Part shown: positions 24,527 through 33,851 of the stretch, piece by piece
Position numbering within the stretch: position 1 is the stretch's first letter
Layout: each line of letters begins with the position of its first letter
Assembly (NCBI RefSeq): GCF_036621415.1
Contig: NZ_CP030941.1
Location: forward strand, 1,240,001 to 1,304,000
Direction of reading: 5' to 3'
DNA: 64,000 nt
Source: Nitratireductor thuwali
GTDB taxonomy: Bacteria; Pseudomonadota; Alphaproteobacteria; Rhizobiales; Rhizobiaceae
Position numbers and translations under genes: made by a program
Notes under the pieces: generated by a model
What the model was told of the DNA's origin: nothing
Seen by the model: only the letters and a program-made list of their open reading frames with translations
Database searches by the model: none

Positions 24527-24627
24527 CCTGCTCTCCCTTCGCGATCGCCTGTGCTTTCCGCCGCTGTGTTTGAGGACAGGCGCTCTCCTCGGCGAGCAGC
24601 GCCGCCGCTGCCGGCCGTTTCCATCCC

Positions 24628-24653
24628 AACCGGGGTCGACCGATCAATGTTCC
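24628..24653 (-). promoter_or_regulatory. EcfG-type promoter (GGAAC-N17-GGTT)
   Basis: Minus strand: GGAAC at 24653-24649, 17-base spacer, GGTT at 24631-24628; drives the DUF892 gene, divergent from 24680-24704. Confidence 0.6.
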
Positions 24654-24679
24654 GGTCTGGCAGGCACGACCCGCCCCCG

Positions 24680-24704
24680 GGAACAATCAGATAAACGCCC
24701 GGTT
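24680..24704 (+). promoter_or_regulatory. EcfG-type promoter (GGAAC-N16-GGTT)
   Basis: GGAAC at 24680-24684, 16-base spacer, GGTT at 24701-24704; 32 bases before the 117-aa gene. Confidence 0.65.
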
Positions 24705-24736
24705 GGGTGGCTGCCAGAACAGGGCCGTGAAAGGTA

Positions 24737-25090
24737 ATGACGCCGCGAAAACCGACAGATAATCCCGCCCAGCTCAGGGGCGATATCGAAAAAGGCCGGG
24801 CCGGAGGAAAGCGTCCCGGTTTCGATCCGGCAGCCGCACCGCTGGAAACGGATGCGGAAGCCGGAGGACGACCGCTAGGCCATGAGCAGGTTCGCACGTC
24901 GCGGCGGACCCAGGATGAAGAAGGGGCACCCGGCGACGCGGCCTCCTACAACGAAGCCATGCGCGAGCCGACAGACCCGGAATTCCCCAAGCATGAAGCC
25001 AGTTCCGGCACCCTAATGATCTATGTCGGGCTTATCGCCGTGGCGCTGCTGATCCCGGCGGTCGCCGTGCTGATCCTGTATTTCGCCTGA
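24737..25090 (+). CDS. Tail-anchored hypothetical protein (117 aa)
   Basis: 117 residues: a hydrophilic, Pro/Gly/Asp-rich and probably disordered N-terminal part (1-90) and one membrane helix at the very C-terminus (about 94-116, LMIYVGLIAVALLIPAVAVL). This layout suggests a tail-anchored inner-membrane protein with its soluble part in the cytoplasm. AAAGG precedes the ATG. I do not recognise a named family. The stress-type promoter directly upstream is the only clue to its use. Confidence 0.75.
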   Translation: MTPRKPTDNPAQLRGDIEKGRAGGKRPGFDPAAAPLETDAEAGGRPLGHEQVRTSRRTQDEEGAPGDAASYNEAMREPTDPEFPKHEASSGTLMIYVGLIAVALLIPAVAVLILYFA

Positions 25091-25140
25091 TCCGCACCGC
25101 GATCCGTCACCAGTCGAGTCTACGGCGTGCGGCTTCTCGT

Positions 25141-26061
25141 TTACCGATGCAGCTTCACTCCCTGGTAGGCTCCGGTCACGAGAAACAGCACAATGCCGGC
25201 CAATAGCGGGACAAAGAAATAGACGACGCGGAACGCGATCAGGGCGGCCAGCGACGTTGCCCCCGGCAGCAGGTACAGGACCGTCGCCTCAAGAACGCCC
25301 AAGCCCCCCGGGACGTGGCTCAGCAGTCCCGCGCTCTGGCCCAGCGCAAAGACCGCAAGGACCTTGGTGTAAGGCGTCTCGGCCAGTCCGTTGACAAGCT
25401 GATGCAGGCAGGCGGCCACAAGAGCGAAATTGACCGTGCCAAGGGCGATCTGCCAGAGAGCCAGCACGGGCCGCGGGAAGAACAGGTGCCAGCGCCATAT
25501 CCGAATTTTCCCGCGCACGAAAACGGAAGCGACGACATAGGCCCAAGGCCAGGCCACGCAGACGCAGGCGAGCAGCACGGCGGTGGAACGCGGCAACCCG
25601 ATAAGACTCTCGGTATCGGACGGATAGAACAGAATTCCGAGGCCGATGATCTCCGAAAGCCCGATAGCGACCGTAACCCCGGAAAAAACGATCATCCTTG
25701 CGACATCGGCAACCGAAAGGCCCCAGCGGGAGTAGTAGTGGTAGCGGATCGCACCGCTGCTGAGACCGGAGACGCCGACATTGTGGCCGATTGAGAGCGC
25801 GACGAAAGAAGCAAGCGCCGTCTTGCGGTAGGGCAGAGGCTTGTCGACATACCGCACGCCGAGATAATCGAAACCGGCAAGGCACAAATAGGAGGCCACG
25901 GCGAAGCCCATCGCAGCGGCAAGGCTTGCCGTGGGCAAGGACGCGAGCGCCTCGACGACCCTATCAATCCCGTACCGGTCGATCGCCCGGTAGAGAAAAT
26001 AAAGCGCGATACACGCAATGATCAGAACGAACAGGCTGAGGAGGGATTTGCGATAGGACAT
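25141..26061 (-). CDS. YbhN/UPF0104-type membrane protein (LPG synthase TM-like)
   Basis: 306 residues with about eight membrane helices. The segments YLCLAGFDYLGVRYV, ALSIGHNVGVSGLSSGAIRYHYYSRWGLS and LLSHVPGGLGVLEATVL are hallmarks of the family formed by the transmembrane part of lysylphosphatidylglycerol synthase (MprF) and YbhN. The soluble aminoacyl-transfer domain is absent, so it cannot make lysyl-lipid alone; a lipid transport or flipping role is possible. A PLD-like lipid enzyme lies in the same stress block. An exact EcfG-type promoter sits 31 bases upstream. Confidence 0.85.
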   Translation of the reverse strand: MSYRKSLLSLFVLIIACIALYFLYRAIDRYGIDRVVEALASLPTASLAAAMGFAVASYLCLAGFDYLGVRYVDKPLPYRKTALASFVALSIGHNVGVSGLSSGAIRYHYYSRWGLSVADVARMIVFSGVTVAIGLSEIIGLGILFYPSDTESLIGLPRSTAVLLACVCVAWPWAYVVASVFVRGKIRIWRWHLFFPRPVLALWQIALGTVNFALVAACLHQLVNGLAETPYTKVLAVFALGQSAGLLSHVPGGLGVLEATVLYLLPGATSLAALIAFRVVYFFVPLLAGIVLFLVTGAYQGVKLHR

Positions 26062-26089
26062 CGTATGATCCGCGAGGGGGAATAGTGGC

Positions 26090-26115
26090 GGAACGTTCGA
26101 AGGCTTTCGGTGGTT
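26090..26115 (+). promoter_or_regulatory. EcfG-type promoter overlapping its divergent partner (GGAAC-N17-GGTT)
   Basis: GGAAC at 26090-26094, 17-base spacer, GGTT at 26112-26115. The opposite-strand promoter uses 26117-26092, so each -35 overlaps the other's -10. Confidence 0.6.
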
Positions 26116-26117
26116 CC
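26092..26117 (-). promoter_or_regulatory. EcfG-type promoter, exact consensus (GGAAC-N17-CGTT)
   Basis: Minus strand: GGAAC at 26117-26113, 17-base spacer, CGTT at 26095-26092; faces the YbhN-like gene. Confidence 0.65.
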
Positions 26118-26123
26118 TGGAAC

Positions 26124-26954
26124 ATGCCGGCCGATACTCCCCGCAAATCCGACCCCATGACCGCTATCCGGGTGCTGACATACAATGTGCACAGTTGCCG
26201 CGGAGCCGACCGGCGCGTGGATCCGGCACGCATCGCCGCGGTCATTGCCGAAGCCGACGCCGACATCATTGCCTTGCAGGAGGTGGACGTCGGGCGACAG
26301 CGGTCCGGAGGGGACGATCAGGCGCGGATGATAGCACACGCGCTCGAGGTCCAATCCTATTTCCACCCTGCCCTGCATCTGGGCGAGGAGAAATACGGCG
26401 ATGCGATTTTGACGAGGCTGCCGCTGGAGGTGCTGAAAGCAGGCCCTCTCCCGTCGGTCGGTGAGCCCCGCGGGGCGCTGCTGGCGAAGGTGAGGATGGG
26501 CGGCAAGGACCTGCTCGTCGCAAACACGCATCTGGGTCTCAGACGCCGCGAGCGGATGCGGCAGATCCAAACGCTGCTCGGTCCCGAATGGCTGGAGCAG
26601 CCCGAGATCAAAGGGCTGCCGACCATCTTCCTCGGCGATTTCAATGCCGGGCCGCGCTCTGCCCTATATCGCCACGTCACCCGATCCTTCCAGGACGCGG
26701 AACCTGCGGGGCAAGACAGACGTCCGGGGACTTTCCCCGCGCGCTGGCCGCTGTTCAGGATCGATCACGTCTTCGTCCGCAACGGACTGGTTCCAGGCGG
26801 TACCGAGGTGCTTACCGGCAGCTTGCCGAGAATGGCTTCCGACCATCTGCCCATCCTGGCGACCCTGAAACTGCCCGACGATCGCGAAACAGAGGGGGCC
26901 GGCGCCGCCCTTGAGGCAGTTCGGCCTTCGCCCGTTCGCGAACAGGATACCTGA
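26124..26954 (+). CDS. Endonuclease/exonuclease/phosphatase (EEP) family protein
   Basis: 276 residues of the DNase I-like EEP superfamily: RVLTYNVHSC (Asn near the metal site), IIALQEVD (metal-binding Glu), NTHLG, LGDFNAG (D-x-N pair) and the closing SDHLP (catalytic Asp-His). Substrates in this family range from DNA to inositol phosphates and sphingolipids. The start is uncertain: ATG 26124 lies where the stress promoter's transcript should begin (a leaderless start), while ATG 26157 gives the most conserved N-terminus; neither has a ribosome site. The upstream ATG 26085 lies before the promoter and is rejected. Confidence 0.85.
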   Translation: MPADTPRKSDPMTAIRVLTYNVHSCRGADRRVDPARIAAVIAEADADIIALQEVDVGRQRSGGDDQARMIAHALEVQSYFHPALHLGEEKYGDAILTRLPLEVLKAGPLPSVGEPRGALLAKVRMGGKDLLVANTHLGLRRRERMRQIQTLLGPEWLEQPEIKGLPTIFLGDFNAGPRSALYRHVTRSFQDAEPAGQDRRPGTFPARWPLFRIDHVFVRNGLVPGGTEVLTGSLPRMASDHLPILATLKLPDDRETEGAGAALEAVRPSPVREQDT

Positions 26955-26975
26955 CCGGCCCTGCCGACGACAGTG

Positions 26976-27437
26976 TCAGCGCTCGTAAATACCCACCAGG
27001 TCGGCTTCCTCGATTGCGTGCTTTTGCGCCTCGCGCCAGATCTCCTGCGCACCTGCTTCCGCGGGCAGATCGAGGCTCGGGACGTCCAGGGCCGCCAGAC
27101 GAAAATGGTAGTGATGAGGTCCGTGCCCTTCCGGCGGCTGGGGGCCGTCGTAGCGCCTATTGCCGAAATCGTTCTTCGCATAGCGCAAACGATTGCCCGG
27201 AGCCGTGTCCGCGCTCTGGGGCAGTTCTTCCTGGTCGGGCGGAATGTTGTAGACGGCAAGATGGCGGAACGTGCCGCTTGGCGCATCCGGGTCCTCGACC
27301 ACGAGAGCGAAGCTGCCGGTGCCTTCGGGAGCGCCCGTCCACTTCAAAGGCGGCATGAGATTATCGCCGTCGCGCACATGTTTTTCAGGAATTACGTCAC
27401 CCTCGGCGAAAGCCGGACTGATCAGGGTTAGCGTCAC
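26976..27437 (-). CDS. YbhB/YbcL family (PEBP-like) protein
   Basis: 153 residues of the phosphatidylethanolamine-binding/Raf kinase inhibitor-like fold: SPAFAEGDVIPEKHV, the DPDAPSGTFRHLAVYNIP motif (D-P-D-A-P plus H) and the GPHHYHFRLAALD motif that lines the anion pocket. The bacterial members have no settled function. The start is GTG at 27437, set by the AAAGGAG site 7 bases upstream; a much longer open frame to 28274 is antisense to the next gene. Cytoplasmic. Preceded by a GGAAC-N16-AGTT motif. Confidence 0.85.
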   Translation of the reverse strand: MTLTLISPAFAEGDVIPEKHVRDGDNLMPPLKWTGAPEGTGSFALVVEDPDAPSGTFRHLAVYNIPPDQEELPQSADTAPGNRLRYAKNDFGNRRYDGPQPPEGHGPHHYHFRLAALDVPSLDLPAEAGAQEIWREAQKHAIEEADLVGIYER

Positions 27438-27476
27438 CGGACTTCTCCTTTCGCATGTCAGGAAAGCTTCGCCGGC

Positions 27477-27501
27477 GGAACTTTTGCCGCGCGTCATTGT
27501 T
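27477..27501 (+). promoter_or_regulatory. EcfG-type promoter candidate (GGAAC-N16-TGTT)
   Basis: GGAAC at 27477-27481, 16-base spacer, TGTT at 27498-27501, 41 bases before the 255-aa gene. It overlaps the divergent motif at 27479-27503 almost fully. Confidence 0.45.
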
Positions 27502-27503
27502 CC
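27479..27503 (-). promoter_or_regulatory. EcfG-type promoter candidate (GGAAC-N16-AGTT)
   Basis: Minus strand: GGAAC at 27503-27499, 16-base spacer, AGTT at 27482-27479; faces the YbhB-like gene. Confidence 0.45.
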
Positions 27504-27542
27504 GATTCCGACCTTGCAATGCGTGGCAGGAGGAGGATCGAA

Positions 27543-28310
27543 ATGGCCGATTCCGACAGTGACACGAAGACCGAAATCCTCGAGCAAGGCGACATCTTTT
27601 TCTTCTACCGCCCGCGCGTCGAGGAGGAAAATCCGCAAGGTCTGGAAGACGTCCAGCGCTTCGGCATGGTGCTGCGGCCACATGGCGGAGATAAAGTCCG
27701 GCTGATGGTCGTGGGGCGAAAGAGGTTGCCGGACCCGGACGAGCACGAGCGCCATTGGGGCTTCGTCGAGACCGTCGCCAAGTCGGCGAAGGATATCGAG
27801 AAGGATCTGCGCGAGGGCACCTACGAAACGAAAACACGCGGCCAAAGATCCACTCCGGCGGCACGGCCCGCAGGCGAAGGCGTCTACGTGATATCGCTGG
27901 AGGACGGGCAGATGCACCTGTCCTACGAGCTTGAACTGCCGAAGCATGTCCGGGAGGTGCAGAAATCCCTGAGGATCGCGCAGAAAGCGAGCTACGCCCT
28001 GTCGGTGAAGAACCCGGAGAAGGGCTCCCCGCCCAATGCAGGGCTCCGCGAGGAGGACGAGGCCGACTACCCGAAGAAGCTGCAGGAGGAATTCCGCGGC
28101 CGCCGGTTCGACCGGGAGGACGTGGAACTGCTCGATTACGAGGGTGCGCAGTTTCTGCTGGTGGGCGCACGCACCAACCCCGAACAGGCCTACGGCATCG
28201 ACCTTGACGCCGAGTCCGCCGACTATGAGCACGCCGATACGGTAAGAAAACTGCACATGGTGAAGTCGCGGCATCCCTTGCGGCCGCTGTTCGAAGGCCG
28301 CTGGGACTGA
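27543..28310 (+). CDS. Conserved hypothetical protein (255 aa)
   Basis: 255-residue soluble, acidic protein. An N-terminal part (about 10-80) has EQGDIFFFYRPRVE and DVQRFGMVLRPHG followed by RLMVVGRKRLP; the middle has VYVISLEDGQMHLSYELELP; the end has DVELLDYEGAQFLLVGAR and RHPLRPLFEGRWD. I remember similar unnamed proteins in many proteobacteria but no function. AGGAGGAGG precedes the ATG. It shares a compact divergent promoter region with the YbhB-like gene. Confidence 0.8.
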   Translation: MADSDSDTKTEILEQGDIFFFYRPRVEEENPQGLEDVQRFGMVLRPHGGDKVRLMVVGRKRLPDPDEHERHWGFVETVAKSAKDIEKDLREGTYETKTRGQRSTPAARPAGEGVYVISLEDGQMHLSYELELPKHVREVQKSLRIAQKASYALSVKNPEKGSPPNAGLREEDEADYPKKLQEEFRGRRFDREDVELLDYEGAQFLLVGARTNPEQAYGIDLDAESADYEHADTVRKLHMVKSRHPLRPLFEGRWD

Positions 28311-28361
28311 CGCCCGGCCACCGGCACACGTTCCCTCTGGAATCCGGGGAGCGCCGCGCTG

Positions 28362-28679
28362 CTATTCCAGATGAAACATCTTCTTCAACGGCACCTGCAC
28401 CGGCTCGTTGTCGGGCCGGGTCTCCATGATGTCGGCCATATAGTCCCACCAGCGGCGCACGATCGCATTGGTCGCCAGCGCATCCATCGCGTGATCCTCG
28501 GCGCGCGACAAGATTGCGAAGAGGTGGCAGGTCTCCTCGTCGAGCCAGATCGAATAGTCCGACACGCCGGCTTCCCTGAGAAGCGCGGCCAGTTCCGGCC
28601 AGATCTCGTCATGGCGGCGCTTGTACTCGGCCGCCTGGCCGGGATTGAGGTTCATCCGAAAGGCGTATTTCTCCGGCAT
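28362..28679 (-). CDS. rhaM: L-rhamnose mutarotase family protein
   Basis: 105 residues of the RhaM fold: [24 protein letters not shown] near the N-terminus (His of the H-D-E-I-W-P motif is the catalytic acid/base), [13 protein letters not shown] and the [17 protein letters not shown] motif. The family interconverts alpha and beta anomers of L-rhamnose and related sugars. It has a GGGGAG ribosome site. Here it is the last gene of a sugar-acid operon rather than a rhamnose operon, so it may act on another pyranose, for example a uronate. A 642-codon open frame in the same phase is non-coding upstream of this start. Confidence 0.85.
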   Translation of the reverse strand: MPEKYAFRMNLNPGQAAEYKRRHDEIWPELAALLREAGVSDYSIWLDEETCHLFAILSRAEDHAMDALATNAIVRRWWDYMADIMETRPDNEPVQVPLKKMFHLE

Positions 28680-28753
28680 CGGCTTGCTCCCCGTCAAATC
28701 GTGGCGACGTCGCCCTGCAAGATTGCTCTGCATGTTCTTGCGCCCGCCGGCCG

Positions 28754-30280
28754 TCAGACTTTTTTTTCTACCGCAGCGTCCTTCGGCCGCCTGACCGCCA
28801 TGAAGTACACGAACACAGCCATCAGCGCGAGGAAGAACAGGCTGTCGGGGCTGGTCAGGAAGACGGACGGGTCGCCATCGCTGAGCGCCAGAGAACGGCG
28901 CAGATATTGTTCCAGGTCCGGCCCCAGAATGAATCCCAGGAGGAGGGAGACCGTCGGGTAGTTCTGCTGGCGCAGGAAGAAGGCGAGGATGCCGAACAGC
29001 AAGGCGAGCCCCATCTGGAAGATGGAGAAGGTCGCCACGAAGCTGCCGACCAGCGCGACCACCGCGATGCAGGCATAAAGCAGCCCCTTGGGGATGGAGA
29101 CGATCCGGACGAACCACGGGCCCAGCAGAAACAGCGTCAACGGAATGAGCACGAGCGCGCTGATGAAGAGCGATGCGAGCATGGGCGCGATGAGATCCGC
29201 CTGGGTCTCGAGCAGGCGCGGCCCCGGCTGCAGGCCGTTGATGACCAGGACGCCGAGCACGATGGCCGTGGTCGGATCGCCGGGAATTCCGAACATAAGC
29301 ATGGGGACGAACGCGCCGCCGCACATGGAATTGTTGGCAGCTTCCGCCGCAGCGATGCCTTCGCGGCTGCCATGGCCGTATTCGTCGGGGCGTTTGGAAC
29401 GACGCTTGGCATCCGCATAGGCGACGAATGCCGCCATCGAACCGCCGACGCCGGGAAGTATGCCGATTCCGTATCCCAAAAGAGAGCTTTTCAGGTAGGT
29501 GAACAGGCCGATCTGGCGGATCTGCCCGAGGGGCGGCAGAAATTCCCGCCGCCGGATGGTCACCGACGCGGCTTTGGAGAGGGAAAGGTGGATGTCGTCC
29601 CGGTTGTGGTAGGCTTGATAAAGGACTTCGCTGATGGCGAAGGTGCCGATGATGATGGGCATCATGTCGATGCCTTCCACCAGCATCTCGGTGCCGAAAT
29701 TGAAACGCGGGATGGGCTGCATCACGTCGATGCCGATGGTTGCGATCATGACGCCGAGCATGGTCGCGACGACACCCTTGGCGACCGCGCCGCGCTGGAC
29801 GATGACGATCACCACCAGGGCGAAAAGAACCAGCGCGAACTTGCCGGGCGTCTGGATCAGCAGCGATGCCTTGGCGGCAAGGGGCATCAGCGCCATGAGC
29901 AGCAGCGCGCCGAGGCTGCCGCCGATCATCGAGCCGAGGGCGGCGTGGCCGAGCGCATTGGCGCCCTCTCCCTTCCTCATCAGGGCATAGCCCTCGATCG
30001 CGGTCATCATGGAGGACGGCGCGCCGGGAATGTTGATCGTCGTCGCGGTGATGCTGCCCGCATACATGCCGGACATGAAGATGGCCGCGCACATGACCAG
30101 CGAGGGCACCACATCCATGCTGTAGGTGATCGGCAGAAGCAGCGCGATCGCCAGCACCGAGGTCAGGCCGGGAACCGCGCCGAAAAAGGTGCCTATGACG
30201 AAACCGAGCACCATGTAGGCCAGGACGTCGGGGCGCGCGAGCGTCGCAAATCCCTGAAGCAGATCGAGAAGGAAATCCAT
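28754..30280 (-). CDS. tctA: Tripartite tricarboxylate transporter, large membrane subunit TctA
   Basis: 508 residues, about 12 membrane helices. Typical TctA motifs: [48 protein letters not shown] and, mirrored in the second half, [21 protein letters not shown] followed by [13 protein letters not shown]. With TctB and the periplasmic binder TctC it imports an organic acid by proton or sodium symport. Its ATG overlaps the TctB stop by one base. The neighbouring kdgD suggests an aldarate or uronate as cargo. Confidence 0.92.
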   Translation of the reverse strand: MDFLLDLLQGFATLARPDVLAYMVLGFVIGTFFGAVPGLTSVLAIALLLPITYSMDVVPSLVMCAAIFMSGMYAGSITATTINIPGAPSSMMTAIEGYALMRKGEGANALGHAALGSMIGGSLGALLLMALMPLAAKASLLIQTPGKFALVLFALVVIVIVQRGAVAKGVVATMLGVMIATIGIDVMQPIPRFNFGTEMLVEGIDMMPIIIGTFAISEVLYQAYHNRDDIHLSLSKAASVTIRRREFLPPLGQIRQIGLFTYLKSSLLGYGIGILPGVGGSMAAFVAYADAKRRSKRPDEYGHGSREGIAAAEAANNSMCGGAFVPMLMFGIPGDPTTAIVLGVLVINGLQPGPRLLETQADLIAPMLASLFISALVLIPLTLFLLGPWFVRIVSIPKGLLYACIAVVALVGSFVATFSIFQMGLALLFGILAFFLRQQNYPTVSLLLGFILGPDLEQYLRRSLALSDGDPSVFLTSPDSLFFLALMAVFVYFMAVRRPKDAAVEKKV

Positions 30281-30744
30281 CAGATGACATCCAGAAGGGT
30301 TGGCAGCCGGACCCCGAACACCAGCGCGAACAGGCCGTAGAACACGATGGCTACGGCGATCGCATAAAGCAGCCGCAAAACGGGCCGGCCCTGCTGGTAG
30401 CGGAAGATGTGGAACAGGAACAACACGTAGAGGAGCGTTGCCAGGCTGTAGCCGAGCGGCTTGAAGACGGCGATATAGACCGCCGTTGCCACGACGGCGG
30501 CCACCGGCTGCAGGAAGGATCCGGCCTCGCTGGTTTCATCGGAGGCAAGATCGCGCCAGATGATGTGAGCGAGCGCGACATACATGAGGAGCGACGCCAG
30601 CAGCGGCAGGAAGCGAGGCCCGACGAGGCCCTCGCTGAACTGCGGCGTGATCTGGAACGTCGCCGCGACGTAGATCGTCGTCAAAAGGAAAAGGAAAACC
30701 GGCAGCAGGAGCCGGCTCCTCCAACGTTGCTGTTGCACGGCCAT
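30280..30744 (-). CDS. tctB: Tripartite tricarboxylate transporter, small membrane subunit TctB
   Basis: 154 residues with four membrane helices, the size and topology of TctB. Features: [29 protein letters not shown] in the first third and [22 protein letters not shown] later. ATG at 30744 has a GGGAGG site; an upstream in-frame start at 30795 is not needed. It lies between tctC and tctA and overlaps tctA by one base, the standard order for this system. Confidence 0.88.
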   Translation of the reverse strand: MAVQQQRWRSRLLLPVFLFLLTTIYVAATFQITPQFSEGLVGPRFLPLLASLLMYVALAHIIWRDLASDETSEAGSFLQPVAAVVATAVYIAVFKPLGYSLATLLYVLFLFHIFRYQQGRPVLRLLYAIAVAIVFYGLFALVFGVRLPTLLDVI

Positions 30745-30800
30745 CGCTATCCTCCCGTGAAGCGCCGGCGGGCGTTGTCCCGCCAGCGCTCTCATCGCGG

Positions 30801-31778
30801 CTACCTCTTGATGACACCTTCCTCGACCAGCATGTCCATCTGATTAAACAGGGCTTTGCTGGTCTCTTCGGCCCACTGGGTGACCTCGTCCGTGCCGAGC
30901 CAATCGGGCGTCACGCCGACGCTTGCGACCCAGGTCTGGAACTCGTCGCTTTCCAGCGCCTCCTTGTAGGCGTGCTCCAAGGCCTCGACCGCCTCGTCAG
31001 GGGTGCCGGCCGGCGCGGCAAACACGATGAAGCTGCCCATGCGCAGATCGAGCCCGGCTTCCTTGGCGGTCGGCACGGTGTTGAAGGTGGGGTTGGTGGT
31101 CTCGGAGAACTCGAGGATGCCGCGCACATCTCCACTTTCCAGCAGCGGCGCGAAATCGCCGAGACTGGTGGCCACCACATCGACCTCGTCGTTGAGGATG
31201 GCTTCCTTCTGCGGCGCCGCACCGCCCGGATAGGCGATGATCTTGAACTCCGCACCCGTCTCGTCCTGAAGCTGCAGGATCGCCAGATGCAGGCGGGAGC
31301 CGATATTCTGGATGCCGATCTTCACGGTACCAGGGGCCTCCTTCGCAGCGGCGATGAGGTCGTCGATGGTCTCATAAGGCGTATCGGAGCCGACGATGAT
31401 GGCATCGGGTTCGCTCGTGACGCGGGCGATGAGCTTGAGCTTGTCCATCTTGTAGCTGGGCAGCAGGCCCTGCCAGGGCACGGTCACCACGCTGTCATAG
31501 GTCAGCGCGCCGATCGTATAGCCATCGGGCCGCGCGTTCATGACCTGGGAAACGCCGGTGGCGCTGATGCCGCCCTCGATGTTTTCCACATACATGGAAG
31601 CGCCGATGTTCTTCTCGGCGATCAAGGTCAGCTTACGCACGATGCCGTCGGTGCCGCCGCCGGCCCCCCACGGCACGATGACGCGGATATCCTTCTCCGG
31701 ATAGTCGGCCATCGCCGCCGAGGGCATGAGCGCGCCCATGGCGCCGGCTGCCAGCAGTGTCAGAAATTTCTTGTACAT
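30801..31778 (-). CDS. tctC: Tripartite tricarboxylate transporter, periplasmic binding protein TctC
   Basis: 325-residue precursor. A signal peptide spans about residues 1-25 (KKFLTLLAAGAMGALMPSAAMA-DYP). The mature part is of Bug/TctC type: IRVIVPWGAGGGTDGIVRKL near the N-terminus and the second-domain GSFIVFAAPAGTP. It delivers the substrate to TctA-TctB. ATG 31778 follows a GGGAGAGAGA site. The 250 bases upstream to the kdgD stop hold no gene and no clear promoter that I can see. Confidence 0.9.
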   Translation of the reverse strand: MYKKFLTLLAAGAMGALMPSAAMADYPEKDIRVIVPWGAGGGTDGIVRKLTLIAEKNIGASMYVENIEGGISATGVSQVMNARPDGYTIGALTYDSVVTVPWQGLLPSYKMDKLKLIARVTSEPDAIIVGSDTPYETIDDLIAAAKEAPGTVKIGIQNIGSRLHLAILQLQDETGAEFKIIAYPGGAAPQKEAILNDEVDVVATSLGDFAPLLESGDVRGILEFSETTNPTFNTVPTAKEAGLDLRMGSFIVFAAPAGTPDEAVEALEHAYKEALESDEFQTWVASVGVTPDWLGTDEVTQWAEETSKALFNQMDMLVEEGVIKR

Positions 31779-32031
31779 TCTCTCTCTCCCTGGATTGCAG
31801 TTCGCAGTTGTTTTCGGGCGCGCCGCAGCCCCGCGGTCTGGCGCCTGCAGGTCGGAAATCCTGTGCGCTGAGCCAACCGACTCCGGCCTGCGCCGGATTC
31901 CTGGTCGACCGCCCTCGGGACCGCCCTCCTCCTCTCCGCCGAAGGAAACCACCTCCGGCGGCGCATGACGGCGCCATGGCAGGCGCCGGAAAGCTCTCGC
32001 CGGGCGCCCGCCAATGAGCGCCGCGTGCTCA

Positions 32032-32991
<960 letters not shown>

Positions 32992-33744
32992 TCAAGATGA
33001 CTTCTCCCCCTCCGGCGCATTGATGGGCCGGCTGAGCACGCGATAGCGCTGGAGAGAGCCGCCCAGATGCACGCGCATGGCATCCCGCGCAGCCTCGGGA
33101 TCACGGGCATAGATGGCCTCGGCGACGGCCAGATGCTCGCCATGAAGCTGCGCGTCGCGATTGGCCCGCAGATCGTTCGCCGGGCCGAAATCCTTCAGCT
33201 TGGAGCGCGGGATCGTGCGGCGCCCGAGATGGGCCAGGAACTCCTCGAAACGCGCATTATTGGTCGCCCGCGCGATCGCCATATGAAACTCGAAATCAGC
33301 CTGCTCGGTCGGCGCGCCTGCCGACATCAGCCTTCCGAATGCCTCGAGCTGCGCCTGGATCTCCGCTTCCTGGGCGGGAGAGCAGCGCTCCGCCGCAAGG
33401 CCGGCCGCCTCGATCTCGACGGAAGCACGAAGTTCAAGCTCTTCAATGATATCGGATATCTTCTTGTTGATCCGGGTCAGCAACTGCAGGCCCGGAACCG
33501 TGCTGGGCGGGTCGACCACGAAGACGCCGACACCATGGCGGGATTCCACCAGCCCGTCGGCGCGCAACGCGGCAATCGCCTCGCGTATGACGGTCCGGCT
33601 GACGCCGAAGCGGTCGACAAGCTCGGGCTCCGTCGGCAATTTGTCGCCGACCCGGTAGATGGCGCCGGAGATTTCCTCGCGAAGCGCTTCCGCGACCCCG
33701 GCTGAAAGGCTTTTCCTTGCCCGTTTCGATACGGCAGCTTCCAT
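32992..33744 (-). CDS. GntR-family regulator (FadR/FCD type)
   Basis: 250 residues. The N-terminal winged helix (about 12-80) contains LPTEPELVDRFGVSRTVIREAIAALRADGLVESRHGVGVFV, the GntR signature. The C-terminal all-helical FCD domain (about 98-230) has the metal/acid-binding pattern (E-x-E at the first helix, FHMAIARATNN, HLAVAEAIYARD). FCD regulators usually sense sugar acids. It is upstream of kdgD, and matching operator-like sites lie before both genes, so it probably represses the locus and itself. Confidence 0.88.
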   Translation of the reverse strand: MEAAVSKRARKSLSAGVAEALREEISGAIYRVGDKLPTEPELVDRFGVSRTVIREAIAALRADGLVESRHGVGVFVVDPPSTVPGLQLLTRINKKISDIIEELELRASVEIEAAGLAAERCSPAQEAEIQAQLEAFGRLMSAGAPTEQADFEFHMAIARATNNARFEEFLAHLGRRTIPRSKLKDFGPANDLRANRDAQLHGEHLAVAEAIYARDPEAARDAMRVHLGGSLQRYRVLSRPINAPEGEKSS

Positions 33745-33835
33745 TTGCCTTCGATGCTCCTTGCCTGGACCCGAACGGTGTGCCGGCGCCTGCCGGCCAT
33801 CAGCGCGATTCTTAGACTATGGCGAGAAGAGCGCA

Positions 33836-33850
33836 AGTGATATGATGACT
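33836..33850. promoter_or_regulatory. Second GntR operator-like site
   Basis: AGTGAT-ATG-ATGACT, 14 of 15 bases identical to the core at 32965-32979, lies about 90 bases upstream of the gntR start, directly after the end of dnaE2. Confidence 0.55.
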
Positions 33851-33851
33851 A

